A DNA stretch of 34,321 bases from Cytophagales bacterium (GTDB lineage Bacteria; Bacteroidota; Bacteroidia; Cytophagales; MED-G16). The notes beneath the pieces were generated by a model, which saw only the letters and a list, made by a program, of their open reading frames with translations, did not search any database and was not told where the DNA came from. The position numbers and the translations under genes were made by a program. Position 1 is the stretch's first letter, and every line of letters begins with the position of its first letter. Location: NCBI GenBank assembly GCA_029940715.1, contig JAPYTU010000008.1, positions 1 through 34,321 on the forward strand. The letters are read 5' to 3'. This document shows positions 8,600 through 13,473 of this stretch, piece by piece.

Positions 8600-8890
8600 C
8601 TACAAGAAAATGTCGTTTTCGTAGTCATCTAAACCTACTACCCTACCATCTGCTTTTTTTAATGTTATTCTTTTTTTCAATTGTACTTCTTCGTTACAAT
8701 TGACATCAAACCAGTTATCAAAAGAACGGTCACTGCTTGTTACCGTTTTGGTGTGTACTTCTTTGTTACATACCACTTTTTCTTTTTGCTTTCTTCTTTG
8801 TTCTTCAGCTTCTATTTGTTCTACCGCTAAGTCGTGTTTATCTAACCCTTTTAATTGCTTTTTAGTGAACCTTTTAACTGGTTTAAACAT
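8600..8890 (-). CDS. Hypothetical small basic protein
   Basis: A 96-residue protein that I do not recognise. The first 45 residues are strongly charged and probably helical (KRFTKKQLKGLDKHD, then EQIEAEEQRRKQKEK). The middle has VCNKEVHTKT and a DNWFDVNCNEEV stretch with two Cys residues. The C-terminus is LKKADGRVVGLDDYENDIF. There is no signal peptide or membrane segment, so it should be cytoplasmic. The minus strand was chosen over a 74-codon frame on the plus strand because its composition is protein-like, while the other reads as Ser/Leu/Cys-rich antisense. G+C is visibly higher than in neighbours, suggesting acquisition. Two copies of TTTAAACCCGTT-like sequence lie just upstream. Confidence 0.55.
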   Translation of the reverse strand: MFKPVKRFTKKQLKGLDKHDLAVEQIEAEEQRRKQKEKVVCNKEVHTKTVTSSDRSFDNWFDVNCNEEVQLKKRITLKKADGRVVGLDDYENDIFL

Positions 8891-8906
8891 AACTGTAATG
8901 TCTTCA

Positions 8907-8950
8907 TTTAAACCCGTTATATAGCGTTTAATAGTCTTTAAAACCCGTTT
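8907..8950. repeat. Direct repeat upstream of the small basic protein gene
   Basis: TTTAAACCCGTT at 8907-8918 recurs as TTTAAAACCCGTTT at 8937-8950, about 30 bases (three helical turns) apart. It lies 17-60 bases upstream of the minus-strand start at 8890. This could be a pair of regulator sites, or a promoter-associated repeat. Confidence 0.4.
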
Positions 8951-8973
8951 ACCTTAAACCCTAACATCTGACA

Positions 8974-9004
8974 TTTGGCTTTTCTCTTGAATCTTGATAG
9001 ATTG
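8974..9004 (+). promoter_or_regulatory. -33/-7 promoter, predicted leaderless
   Basis: TTTG (8974-8977), 20 bases, then TAGATTG (8998-9004), close to the Bacteroidota -33/-7 consensus. The ATG of the lipoprotein gene starts 5 bases after the -7 box, so the transcript would begin at or next to the start codon. Confidence 0.55.
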
Positions 9005-9008
9005 AAGT

Positions 9009-9374
9009 ATGAGATACCTATTTATCTTATTATTTTTCTTGTTTTCTTGTAGTTTAATTCTACCAGAACCATTGCCTTCTTACACATTAGAATTACGATA
9101 CACAGATGAATCAACAACTCCAAGATTAACTTTTATTCAAATCTCTTTAATTAATTATGTGCTTGATGTTACATCGCAAAATCAAACTTTTACTCTTGAT
9201 ATAGGATTGCTAAAAATTGATGATGTGAGAGTAACATTAACATTTAGTTGTGAAGTTGGTAATAACTTATATAATGAAGATGTGATTGTTAATTTTTATG
9301 AAGATTCTAAAACAGTATTAGAAATATCTAGAGTTGTCGTTTGCAATCCCGACATTATTGTGTTGTATGAATAA
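9009..9374 (+). CDS. Small putative lipoprotein of unknown function
   Basis: A 121-residue protein with a lipoprotein signal (MRYLFILLFFLFSC, Cys14) and a mature part of about 107 residues. The mature part is rich in beta-forming residues (YTLELRYTD, PRLTFIQISLIN, FTLDIGLLKIDDVRVTLTFSCEVG, VIVNFYEDSKTVLEISRVVVC) and looks like a single Ig-like or jelly-roll beta sandwich. Two Cys residues in the mature part (in FSCEVG and VVVCNP) could form a disulfide. I do not recognise the family. A promoter lies immediately upstream and predicts a leaderless mRNA. The next ORF, a 28-codon membrane peptide, starts 13 bases after its stop. Confidence 0.7.
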   Translation: MRYLFILLFFLFSCSLILPEPLPSYTLELRYTDESTTPRLTFIQISLINYVLDVTSQNQTFTLDIGLLKIDDVRVTLTFSCEVGNNLYNEDVIVNFYEDSKTVLEISRVVVCNPDIIVLYE

Positions 9375-9387
9375 ACAAAAAACCCCT

Positions 9388-9474
9388 ATGGATAAAGAAA
9401 CTATAAAATTAATTATTTATGTTATTGTAGGTTTTCTTGCAGTAATTATTCCTTATTATCTATTCTTTAACTAA
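9388..9474 (+). CDS. Tiny single-pass membrane peptide (28 aa)
   Basis: ATG to TAA encodes 28 residues: MDKETIK, then about 20 hydrophobic residues (LIIYVIVGFLAVIIPYY) and LFFN. This is one transmembrane helix with a charged N-terminus. It follows the small lipoprotein gene by 13 bases and probably shares its transcript. Its stop codon is the first base triplet of a repeated TAAACAAAAA(A)CC module that carries the next promoter. Function unknown. The coherent charge/hydrophobicity layout argues for a real gene, but the ORF is short enough to arise by chance in AT-rich DNA. Confidence 0.4.
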   Translation: MDKETIKLIIYVIVGFLAVIIPYYLFFN

Positions 9475-9532
9475 ACAAAAACCTCACTAACCCCACTCCC
9501 CTTTTGAATTTTTCTTTGATAGTTGTAGATTG
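9472..9532 (+). repeat. Promoter-bearing direct repeat, copy A
   Basis: A module of about 60 bp starting TAAACAAAAACC and containing CACTAACCCCACTCCCC, TTTTGAATT and TTTGAT, ending in TAGATTG. It repeats at 9646-9707, and its central part recurs at 11030-11068. It contains TTTG (9503-9506), 19 bases and TAGATTG (9526-9532), a -33/-7 promoter, with an ATG 5 bases later. Confidence 0.75.
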
Positions 9533-9537
9533 TAGGT

Positions 9538-9648
9538 ATGGAATCGTTGTTAAGAGCATTAGCTTCAATATTAAAATTCGAGGTAAGAACTAGAAAAACT
9601 TCAGCGGTTAAAAAAAGAAGATTTAGAAAAACTTACAAATCCAATTAA
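9538..9648 (+). CDS. Small basic peptide (36 aa)
   Basis: ATG to TAA encodes 36 residues. The N-terminal half is amphipathic and hydrophobic (MESLLRALASILKFEV) and the C-terminal half is very basic (RTRKTSAVKKRRFRKTYK), about 12 positive charges in all. It has its own promoter whose -7 box ends 5 bases before the ATG, giving a predicted leaderless mRNA, and its stop lies in the next copy of the repeated module. The layout resembles small membrane-active or nucleic-acid-binding peptides, but no family is recognised. The dedicated promoter makes it more credible than a random ORF. Confidence 0.45.
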   Translation: MESLLRALASILKFEVRTRKTSAVKKRRFRKTYKSN

Positions 9649-9707
9649 ACAAAAAACCCCACTAACCCCACTCCCCTTTTGAATTTTGTTTTGATAATTG
9701 TAAATTG
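9646..9707 (+). repeat. Promoter-bearing direct repeat, copy B (no ORF follows)
   Basis: Second copy of the TAAACAAAAAACCCC ... CCCCTTTTGAATTTT module. TTTG (9678-9681), 19 bases and TAAATTG (9701-9707) keep the promoter spacing, but where copy A has GGTATG this copy has GTTTGA, so no start codon follows. It is either a dead cassette end or the promoter of a short noncoding RNA. Confidence 0.7.
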
Positions 9708-9932
9708 TAGTTTGAGAATTATATAAATAATATAGTCAATTATATACCCATATATTAGAATTTGAAAGCAAAACAAGAGTCATTGTTTCTTAGTCAAATG
9801 AAGGAGGGTGTTTAATTTTTTAGCTTAAATATGTTAAACATTTGAGTTTTATATTTTTTAAGAATTTTAATATTTTTTTTGAATTGTTCATTTTAATAAA
9901 TAATGAATATTTTTGTTTAAAACCAATCTATC
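9708..9932. other. Intergenic stretch after promoter copy B
   Basis: No ORF longer than a few codons on either strand. It holds AT-rich runs and one ATGAAGGAGGGTGTTTAA mini-frame. It also serves as the upstream region of the dienelactone hydrolase-like gene. Apart from possible transcription from copy B, nothing specific is seen. Confidence 0.5.
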
Positions 9933-10721
9933 ATGAAAATTATTTTTGTCTTCTTTTTTTTAATATTATTATCTTGTTTTCAACAAGATAATAAATCAAT
10001 GGTTAAAAAAGAGATTAAATATCAACTGGATACTTTGCAAATGCATGGTTATTTGGTTTATGACGAATCAATAAAAGAGAAAAGACCTGCTATATTAGTC
10101 GTTCATGAGTGGTGGGGACAAAATAAATATCCTAGAAAAAGGGCAGAAATGATTGCAAAATTAGGTTATGTAGCCTTTGCCGTTGATATGTATGGCAATG
10201 GTAAAGTTGCTGAACATCCAAAAGATGCTGGTGCATTTAGTTCGTCTATAATGAGGGATTTTGAAACTAATAAAGAAAGATTTTTAAAAGCAATGGAGGT
10301 TGTGAAAGGGTTTGAATTTGTTGATAGTTCTAAAATTGGTGCAATTGGTTATTGCTTTGGAGGTGGAGTAGTTCTAAATATGGCTAGATTAAATGTTGGC
10401 CTGTCTGGTGTTGCTAGCTTTCATGGTTCTCTAGGAAAAGCAATCAGTTATACTGGTCCAACATTAACTAAAATTTTAGTTTGTAATGGTGCAGACGATA
10501 GAATGGTTGGAAGTGATGCAACCTTAAGGTTTAAAGAAGAAATGGATTCTTTAAAAACAGATTACCAATTTGTGAATTATCCCAATAGTTTACATGGATT
10601 TACTAATCCTGAATCAACTATTAATGGAGAAAAATTTGGTATTGGATTAGCCTACAATAAAGAGGCTGACCTACAATCTTGGGAAAAAATGCAAACTTTT
10701 TTTCAAGCTATTTTCAAATAA
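9933..10721 (+). CDS. Dienelactone hydrolase family lipoprotein
   Basis: A 262-residue alpha/beta-hydrolase of the dienelactone hydrolase family with a lipoprotein signal (MKIIFVFFFLILLSC, Cys15), so it is probably anchored in the periplasm or outer membrane. The family blocks are clear: VVHEWWGQN near 62-70, GYCFGGG with nucleophile Cys141, GADDRMV with Asp188/Asp189 and LHGFT with His221, giving the Cys-Asp-His triad. The mature length of about 245 matches the family. The chemistry is hydrolysis of lactone or ester bonds; classical chlorocatechol substrates are unlikely to be relevant, and the real substrate is unknown. It is flanked by repeats rather than pathway partners, which fits an accessory gene. 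Confidence 0.88.
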   Translation: MKIIFVFFFLILLSCFQQDNKSMVKKEIKYQLDTLQMHGYLVYDESIKEKRPAILVVHEWWGQNKYPRKRAEMIAKLGYVAFAVDMYGNGKVAEHPKDAGAFSSSIMRDFETNKERFLKAMEVVKGFEFVDSSKIGAIGYCFGGGVVLNMARLNVGLSGVASFHGSLGKAISYTGPTLTKILVCNGADDRMVGSDATLRFKEEMDSLKTDYQFVNYPNSLHGFTNPESTINGEKFGIGLAYNKEADLQSWEKMQTFFQAIFK

Positions 10722-10741
10722 AAAATTATTTTAGCCTTTTT

Positions 10742-10799
10742 TTTAGTTCTACTAGTTCGTTGCTTCGCTTGTTGCTTGACGCAATCGCTCGCAACTAAA
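10742..10799. repeat. G+C-rich segment bounded by inverted repeats
   Basis: TTTAGTT (10742-10748) pairs with AACTAAA (10793-10799). The interior is about half G+C, far above the surroundings, with internal GTTGCTT direct repeats and GTTGC/GCAAC complementarity. It could fold as an RNA hairpin or be a relic of a mobile sequence. It lies 20 bases after the dienelactone hydrolase-like stop. Confidence 0.45.
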
Positions 10800-10847
10800 G
10801 TATTCTTTACCTTGAATGCTGTTTAAATCTTGTGACCTATTTTGTAA

Positions 10848-10928
10848 CCCAAAGTTTATTTTTTACAGATAATTTAATAGCTAACTGATGAATTAAGCTT
10901 TATTTTAGTGTTTTGTTAATGTTTTGGG
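10848..10928. repeat. 81-bp inverted-repeat-ended element, copy 1
   Basis: It begins CCCAAAG and ends TTTTGGG. Counting two more bases on each side, the ends are the perfect 8-bp inverted repeat AACCCAAA/TTTGGGTT (10846-10853 and 10923-10930). A near-identical 81-bp copy lies exactly 720 bases downstream, with 8 mismatches by my count. A tandem 12-bp pair runs into its left end. Confidence 0.8.
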
Positions 10929-10976
10929 TTGAAATAAACTTTTCTGAAGTATAATTAAACACACATTTTAAGAGTG

Positions 10977-11000
10977 TTAGTAATCCAATTAGTAACCCAA
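10977..11000. repeat. Tandem pair of a 12-bp motif (site 3 of four)
   Basis: TTAGTAATCCAA (10977-10988) is followed directly by TTAGTAACCCAA (10989-11000). The preceding AAACACACATTTTA matches the flank of the site at 8562. Related pairs end in ACCCAAA at 10831-10853 and 11552-11573. Confidence 0.6.
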
Positions 11001-11038
11001 AAAATACAAATTATATATAAAATTTAGACCACTCCCCT

Positions 11039-11068
11039 TTTGAATTGAGCTTTGATGTTTTTAGATTG
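11039..11068 (+). promoter_or_regulatory. -33/-7 promoter, predicted leaderless (module copy C)
   Basis: TTTG (11039-11042), 19 bases and TAGATTG (11062-11068), followed after 5 bases by the ATG of the TPR lipoprotein gene. The CACTCCCCTTTTGAATT core and the TTTGAT in the spacer match copies A and B at 9472 and 9646, so this is a third, shorter copy of the same module. Confidence 0.65.
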
Positions 11069-11073
11069 AAAGT

Positions 11074-11373
11074 ATGAAATGGTACTTTATAATCATATTT
11101 TTTGTATTTAGTTGTACTAATTTTAGTCAAACGTGGAAAGAATACTATTATAGTGGTCTCAAAAAATATGATAATAGAGACTATAATGGTGCTATAGTTG
11201 ACTTTACTAAATCAATTGAACTTAATCCTAATTTTGTTTATGCTTATTTCAATAGAGGTGTTGTAAAAGAAATTATGAATGATAGAAACGGTGCTTGTGC
11301 AGACTACAAAATAGCAGCAAAAATGGGACATAAGGGTGCTGAAGAAATTATATGGGATGACCATTGTAAATAA
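11074..11373 (+). CDS. Small TPR lipoprotein
   Basis: A 99-residue protein with a lipoprotein signal (MKWYFIIIFFVFSC, Cys14) and a mature part of about two tetratricopeptide repeats: KKYDNRDYNGAIVDFTKSIE then NFVYAYFNRGVVKEIMNDRNGACADYKIAA, ending GAEEIIWDDHCK. The layout (Sel1/TPR-like with a Cys-containing DYKIAAKMGHKGA end) is common in small envelope TPR proteins of Flavobacteriia, which serve as interaction modules; the partner is unknown. Its ATG lies 5 bases after a -7 box, so the mRNA should be leaderless. A remnant of another gene overlaps its last codons. Confidence 0.75.
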   Translation: MKWYFIIIFFVFSCTNFSQTWKEYYYSGLKKYDNRDYNGAIVDFTKSIELNPNFVYAYFNRGVVKEIMNDRNGACADYKIAAKMGHKGAEEIIWDDHCK

Positions 11374-11509
11374 AGGCCCAATTCCGATATTATTAGGTGG
11401 TGATACTTCTTTGTTTTCGGAACTTCCGAATGAACTGAAATTTGAACTGATAAACACAAAAACATATTTAAACCAAATAGCACAGAACCATTATAAACTA
11501 AAGAAATAA
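11357..11509 (+). pseudogene. C-terminal fragment of a RibD-C/dihydrofolate-reductase-like protein
   Basis: A 50-codon frame overlaps the last 17 bases of the TPR gene in another frame and ends at TAA 11507-11509. Its translation contains GPIPILLGGDTSLF, then KFELINTKTYLNQIAQNHYK. This resembles the end of the RibD C-terminal (dihydrofolate-reductase-like) domain, where a P-x-LLG-x-G-x-x-LF strand is followed by L-x-L-x-x-T/S-K-x-Y-x-N-x-x-x-Q-x-H-Y. The upstream three quarters of such a protein is absent, replaced by the TPR gene. It is therefore most likely a broken remnant left by recombination. It could be expressed as a 50-residue peptide from ATG 11357, but a function is doubtful. Family assignment is from memory of the domain end. 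Confidence 0.5.
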
Positions 11510-11567
11510 AAACTCCTCATTTTTAAAAGACTTTTAATTATATATTATATACTAACCTTTTTACTTA

Positions 11568-11648
11568 CCCAAAGTTTATTTTTTATTGATAATTTAATCG
11601 CTAACTGATAAATTAAGAATTATTTTAGCGTTTTGTTAATGCTTTGGG
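11568..11648. repeat. 81-bp inverted-repeat-ended element, copy 2
   Basis: CCCAAAG (11568-11574) and CTTTGGG (11642-11648) form a perfect 7-bp inverted repeat at the ends. An inner pair CGCTAA/TTAGCG also matches perfectly. It aligns without gaps to copy 1 at 10848-10928. It ends 5 bases before the preferred mnmE start and so may carry or replace the mnmE promoter region. Confidence 0.8.
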
Positions 11649-11653
11649 ATAAA

Positions 11654-13027
11654 ATGAATACTTCAATTAATAACGATACGATAATTGCTCCCTCAACACC
11701 ATATGGTTTAAGTGCTGTTTCTCTTATTAGATTATCTGGAAAAAAATCTATCTCATTAACTAATAAAATTTTTTTAAATAAAGATTTAAATAAGGTTAAA
11801 TCTCATACAATCCATTTTGGAACTATTAAATACAAAAATAATATTATAGATGAAGTATTAGTATCAATTTTTAAATCCCCCAGATCCTATACAAAAGAAA
11901 ATGTAGTAGAAATTTCCTGTCATGGTTCACCCTATATAATAAATAAAATTATTTCTATTTTTATAAAACTTGGTGTACGAATAGCAAATAAAGGAGAATT
12001 TACATTAAGATCATTTTTAAATGGAAATATGGATCTTTCTCAGGCAGAAGCAGTTGCAGATTTAATATCTTCAAACTCTAAAAATTCTCATAAAATAGCA
12101 TTAAATCAAATTAGAGGTAATTTTTCAAAAAAAATACAAGAATTAAGAAATGAATTAATTGATTTTTCTTCATTAATAGAATTAGAGTTAGATTTTTCTG
12201 AAGAAGATGTTGAGTTTGCAAATAGAAATAAATTATCTAATACTGTAAATAAAATTTTAGAATATTCAAAATATTTAATAAATAGTTACGATGCTACTAA
12301 CGTTTTAAAAAATGGTATAGAAGTTGTTATTACAGGAAAGCCTAATGTTGGAAAATCTACAATTCTAAATGCTTTAATAAATGAAGAAAAAGCAATAGTT
12401 TCAAGTATACCTGGAACTACTAGAGATCTTATAGAAGATACCATAACAATAGGCGGAAATATTGTTCGTTTTGTGGATACCGCAGGCATTAGAAAAGCCA
12501 CAAATAAAATTGAAAAAATTGGAGTTAATAAAGCTATTGAAAAAGCAAGAAATGCATCCATCGTTATTTACATATTTGATTTATTCAATGAATCTTTAGA
12601 ATCGATTAAAAATCAAATTAATTCTAAAATTCTAAAAAATAAAAATGTTATATTAATTGGCAATAAGTCAGATTTAAAGATAAATACTAGTATTATAAAT
12701 TTTTTCAAAAAAAATAATATTATAATAATTTCAGGTAAAAACTTTAAAGATATAAAGAGCTTAATAAATACAATTAATTTAAATATTAATAAAAACATAA
12801 TTAGGGATGAATCTTCTATATCAATTAATCAAAGACATTATGAATCATTATCTAAAGTGAACAATGCTATGGAAAATGTAAAAAAAAATTTGAAAGAAAA
12901 ATCAAATACTGATTTAATTGCATTAGATATAAAATATTCTTTGTCTTATTTAGGTGAAATAACAGGTGAAATTACAAATGATGACATTCTTTCGAATATA
13001 TTTTCTAAATTTTGTATTGGGAAATAA
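11654..13027 (+). CDS. mnmE: tRNA uridine-5-carboxymethylaminomethyl modification GTPase MnmE
   Basis: A 457-residue GTPase that, with MnmG, modifies U34 of tRNAs reading two-codon families using methylene-tetrahydrofolate. The N-terminal tetrahydrofolate-binding domain starts NDTIIAPSTPYGLSAVSLIRLSG. The inserted G domain has G1 GKPNVGKST (228-236), G2 GTTRD, G3 DTAG and G4 NKSD. The C-terminus ends FSKFCIGK with the conserved Cys. The ATG at 11654 (MNTSINND) is preferred over an in-frame ATG at 11633, which falls inside the 81-bp repeat and would add seven atypical residues. An AT-rich hairpin at the stop may be the terminator. An ordinary core gene, but its upstream region is unusually rearranged. 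Confidence 0.95.
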   Translation: MNTSINNDTIIAPSTPYGLSAVSLIRLSGKKSISLTNKIFLNKDLNKVKSHTIHFGTIKYKNNIIDEVLVSIFKSPRSYTKENVVEISCHGSPYIINKIISIFIKLGVRIANKGEFTLRSFLNGNMDLSQAEAVADLISSNSKNSHKIALNQIRGNFSKKIQELRNELIDFSSLIELELDFSEEDVEFANRNKLSNTVNKILEYSKYLINSYDATNVLKNGIEVVITGKPNVGKSTILNALINEEKAIVSSIPGTTRDLIEDTITIGGNIVRFVDTAGIRKATNKIEKIGVNKAIEKARNASIVIYIFDLFNESLESIKNQINSKILKNKNVILIGNKSDLKINTSIINFFKKNNIIIISGKNFKDIKSLINTINLNINKNIIRDESSISINQRHYESLSKVNNAMENVKKNLKEKSNTDLIALDIKYSLSYLGEITGEITNDDILSNIFSKFCIGK

Positions 13028-13044
13028 TAACATGTCTTATTATT
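13023..13044 (+). terminator. Possible terminator at the end of mnmE
   Basis: AATAATAA-CATGTC-TTATTATT is a perfect 8-bp inverted repeat overlapping the mnmE stop and followed by a T-rich run. The stem is all A/T, so it would be weak. Confidence 0.4.
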
Positions 13045-13170
13045 TTTCTTTTTTAAGAAATAACAAAATTATCTTCTCTTTAATTACTGTATAATAGAAC
13101 ATTTTATTGGTTTAATTGTAAATAATAAAATAAATGGGTAAATTCTATTTATAACCAAACTATTTTAAAT

Positions 13171-13386
13171 ATGGATTCAATTATGAAACAGGTTGGTGGC
13201 CTAATAGCAGGTCTTACTGGTCTAGTAGTATCACTTATTGGCTTAGGAGTTGCTGGACAAATTGTCTTCGGGAATATAATGGGACTGAATGTAATCGGTA
13301 ACATTACAGATATCGTTGATAGCTTATCTAGTGGCGGCTTTGTTGGACTTGTGGTTTTACTTATCCTTTGGGGTCAAGTTAAATAG
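13171..13386 (+). CDS. Small glycine-rich hydrophobic protein
   Basis: A 71-residue, almost wholly hydrophobic protein with no cleavable signal evident. Segment one (about 8-35, GGLIAGLTGLVVSLIGLGVAG) and segment two (about 50-68, SGGFVGLVVLLILWG) are separated by a polar turn (NVIGNITDIVDSLS). Gly residues are spaced for close helix packing. The only charged residues are at the ends and in the turn. A start at Met5 is also possible. A weak promoter (TTG at 13116, 20 bases, TAAATTC) may precede it, and a strong intrinsic terminator follows 30 bases after the stop, so it is a one-gene transcript with defined ends. I do not recognise the family; a self-assembling membrane protein, a holin-like protein or a bacteriocin-like peptide are possibilities. 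Confidence 0.7.
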   Translation: MDSIMKQVGGLIAGLTGLVVSLIGLGVAGQIVFGNIMGLNVIGNITDIVDSLSSGGFVGLVVLLILWGQVK

Positions 13387-13413
13387 CAACATAACAATCA
13401 TATTAAGTTTGAT

Positions 13414-13440
13414 AAAAAACCGCCTAAGGGCGGTTTTTTT
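13414..13440. terminator. Strong intrinsic (bidirectional) terminator
   Basis: AAAAAA-CCGCC-TAAG-GGCGG-TTTTTT: a perfect 5-bp G+C stem (13420-13424 with 13429-13433) extended by A-T pairs and a U-tract. It is the clearest terminator in the window and closes the transcript of the 71-residue hydrophobic protein. Confidence 0.92.
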
Positions 13441-13473
13441 ATCTTTTATCATCTACATATAAAGTAAAATATA

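Larger units (their letters stand above)
10722..11073. other. Repeat-rich intergenic region
   Basis: No credible ORF. In order it holds a G+C-rich inverted repeat (10742-10799), a tandem 12-bp pair running into the first copy of an 81-bp element (10831-10930), a second tandem 12-bp pair (10977-11000), and a promoter module serving the TPR lipoprotein gene (11039-11068). Confidence 0.7.
8517..11653. other. Accessory region of small genes and repeats between the ZIP gene and mnmE
   Basis: About 3.1 kb that differs from its surroundings. It has short genes on both strands separated by long spacers, three lipoprotein genes, two tiny ORFs, a gene fragment, direct and inverted repeats, and patches of higher G+C. 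Four loci carry paired tandem motifs of about 12 bp, and an 81-bp element occurs twice. No integrase, transposase or phage structural gene is visible. The borders are inferred: the left one from the first tandem motif at 8562, the right one from the 81-bp element copy abutting mnmE. Confidence 0.6.

Noticed and set aside
8700-8924. 74-codon frame on the plus strand
   Set aside because: It lies antisense to the 96-codon gene at 8600-8890, reads as a Ser/Leu/Cys-rich shadow, and has no promoter of its own.
9803-9820. AAGGAGG-containing mini-frame as a gene
   Set aside because: The frame stops after five codons, and Shine-Dalgarno sequences are not used at most starts here.
10846-11652. Integron attC sites formed by the CCCAAA...TTTGGG elements
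   Set aside because: The ends come within one base of the RYYYAAC/GTTRRRY core pair, but they do not match it. The inner complementary boxes lie 11-24 bases from the ends instead of 5-6, and no integrase gene is present.
8517-11653. CRISPR array or prophage remnant
   Set aside because: The repeats are few, of unequal length, and separated by genes rather than by uniform spacers. No cas, capsid, terminase or integrase gene is seen.
11633-11656. Longer mnmE start at 11633
   Set aside because: It would add seven atypical residues and begin inside the 81-bp repeat. Homology starts just after the ATG at 11654.
12286-12798. Minus-strand frames inside mnmE (and similar ones inside glutamine synthetase, lysine-rich and gamma-glutamyltransferase genes)
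   Set aside because: They are antisense or out-of-frame shadows of clear genes, with low-complexity translations.
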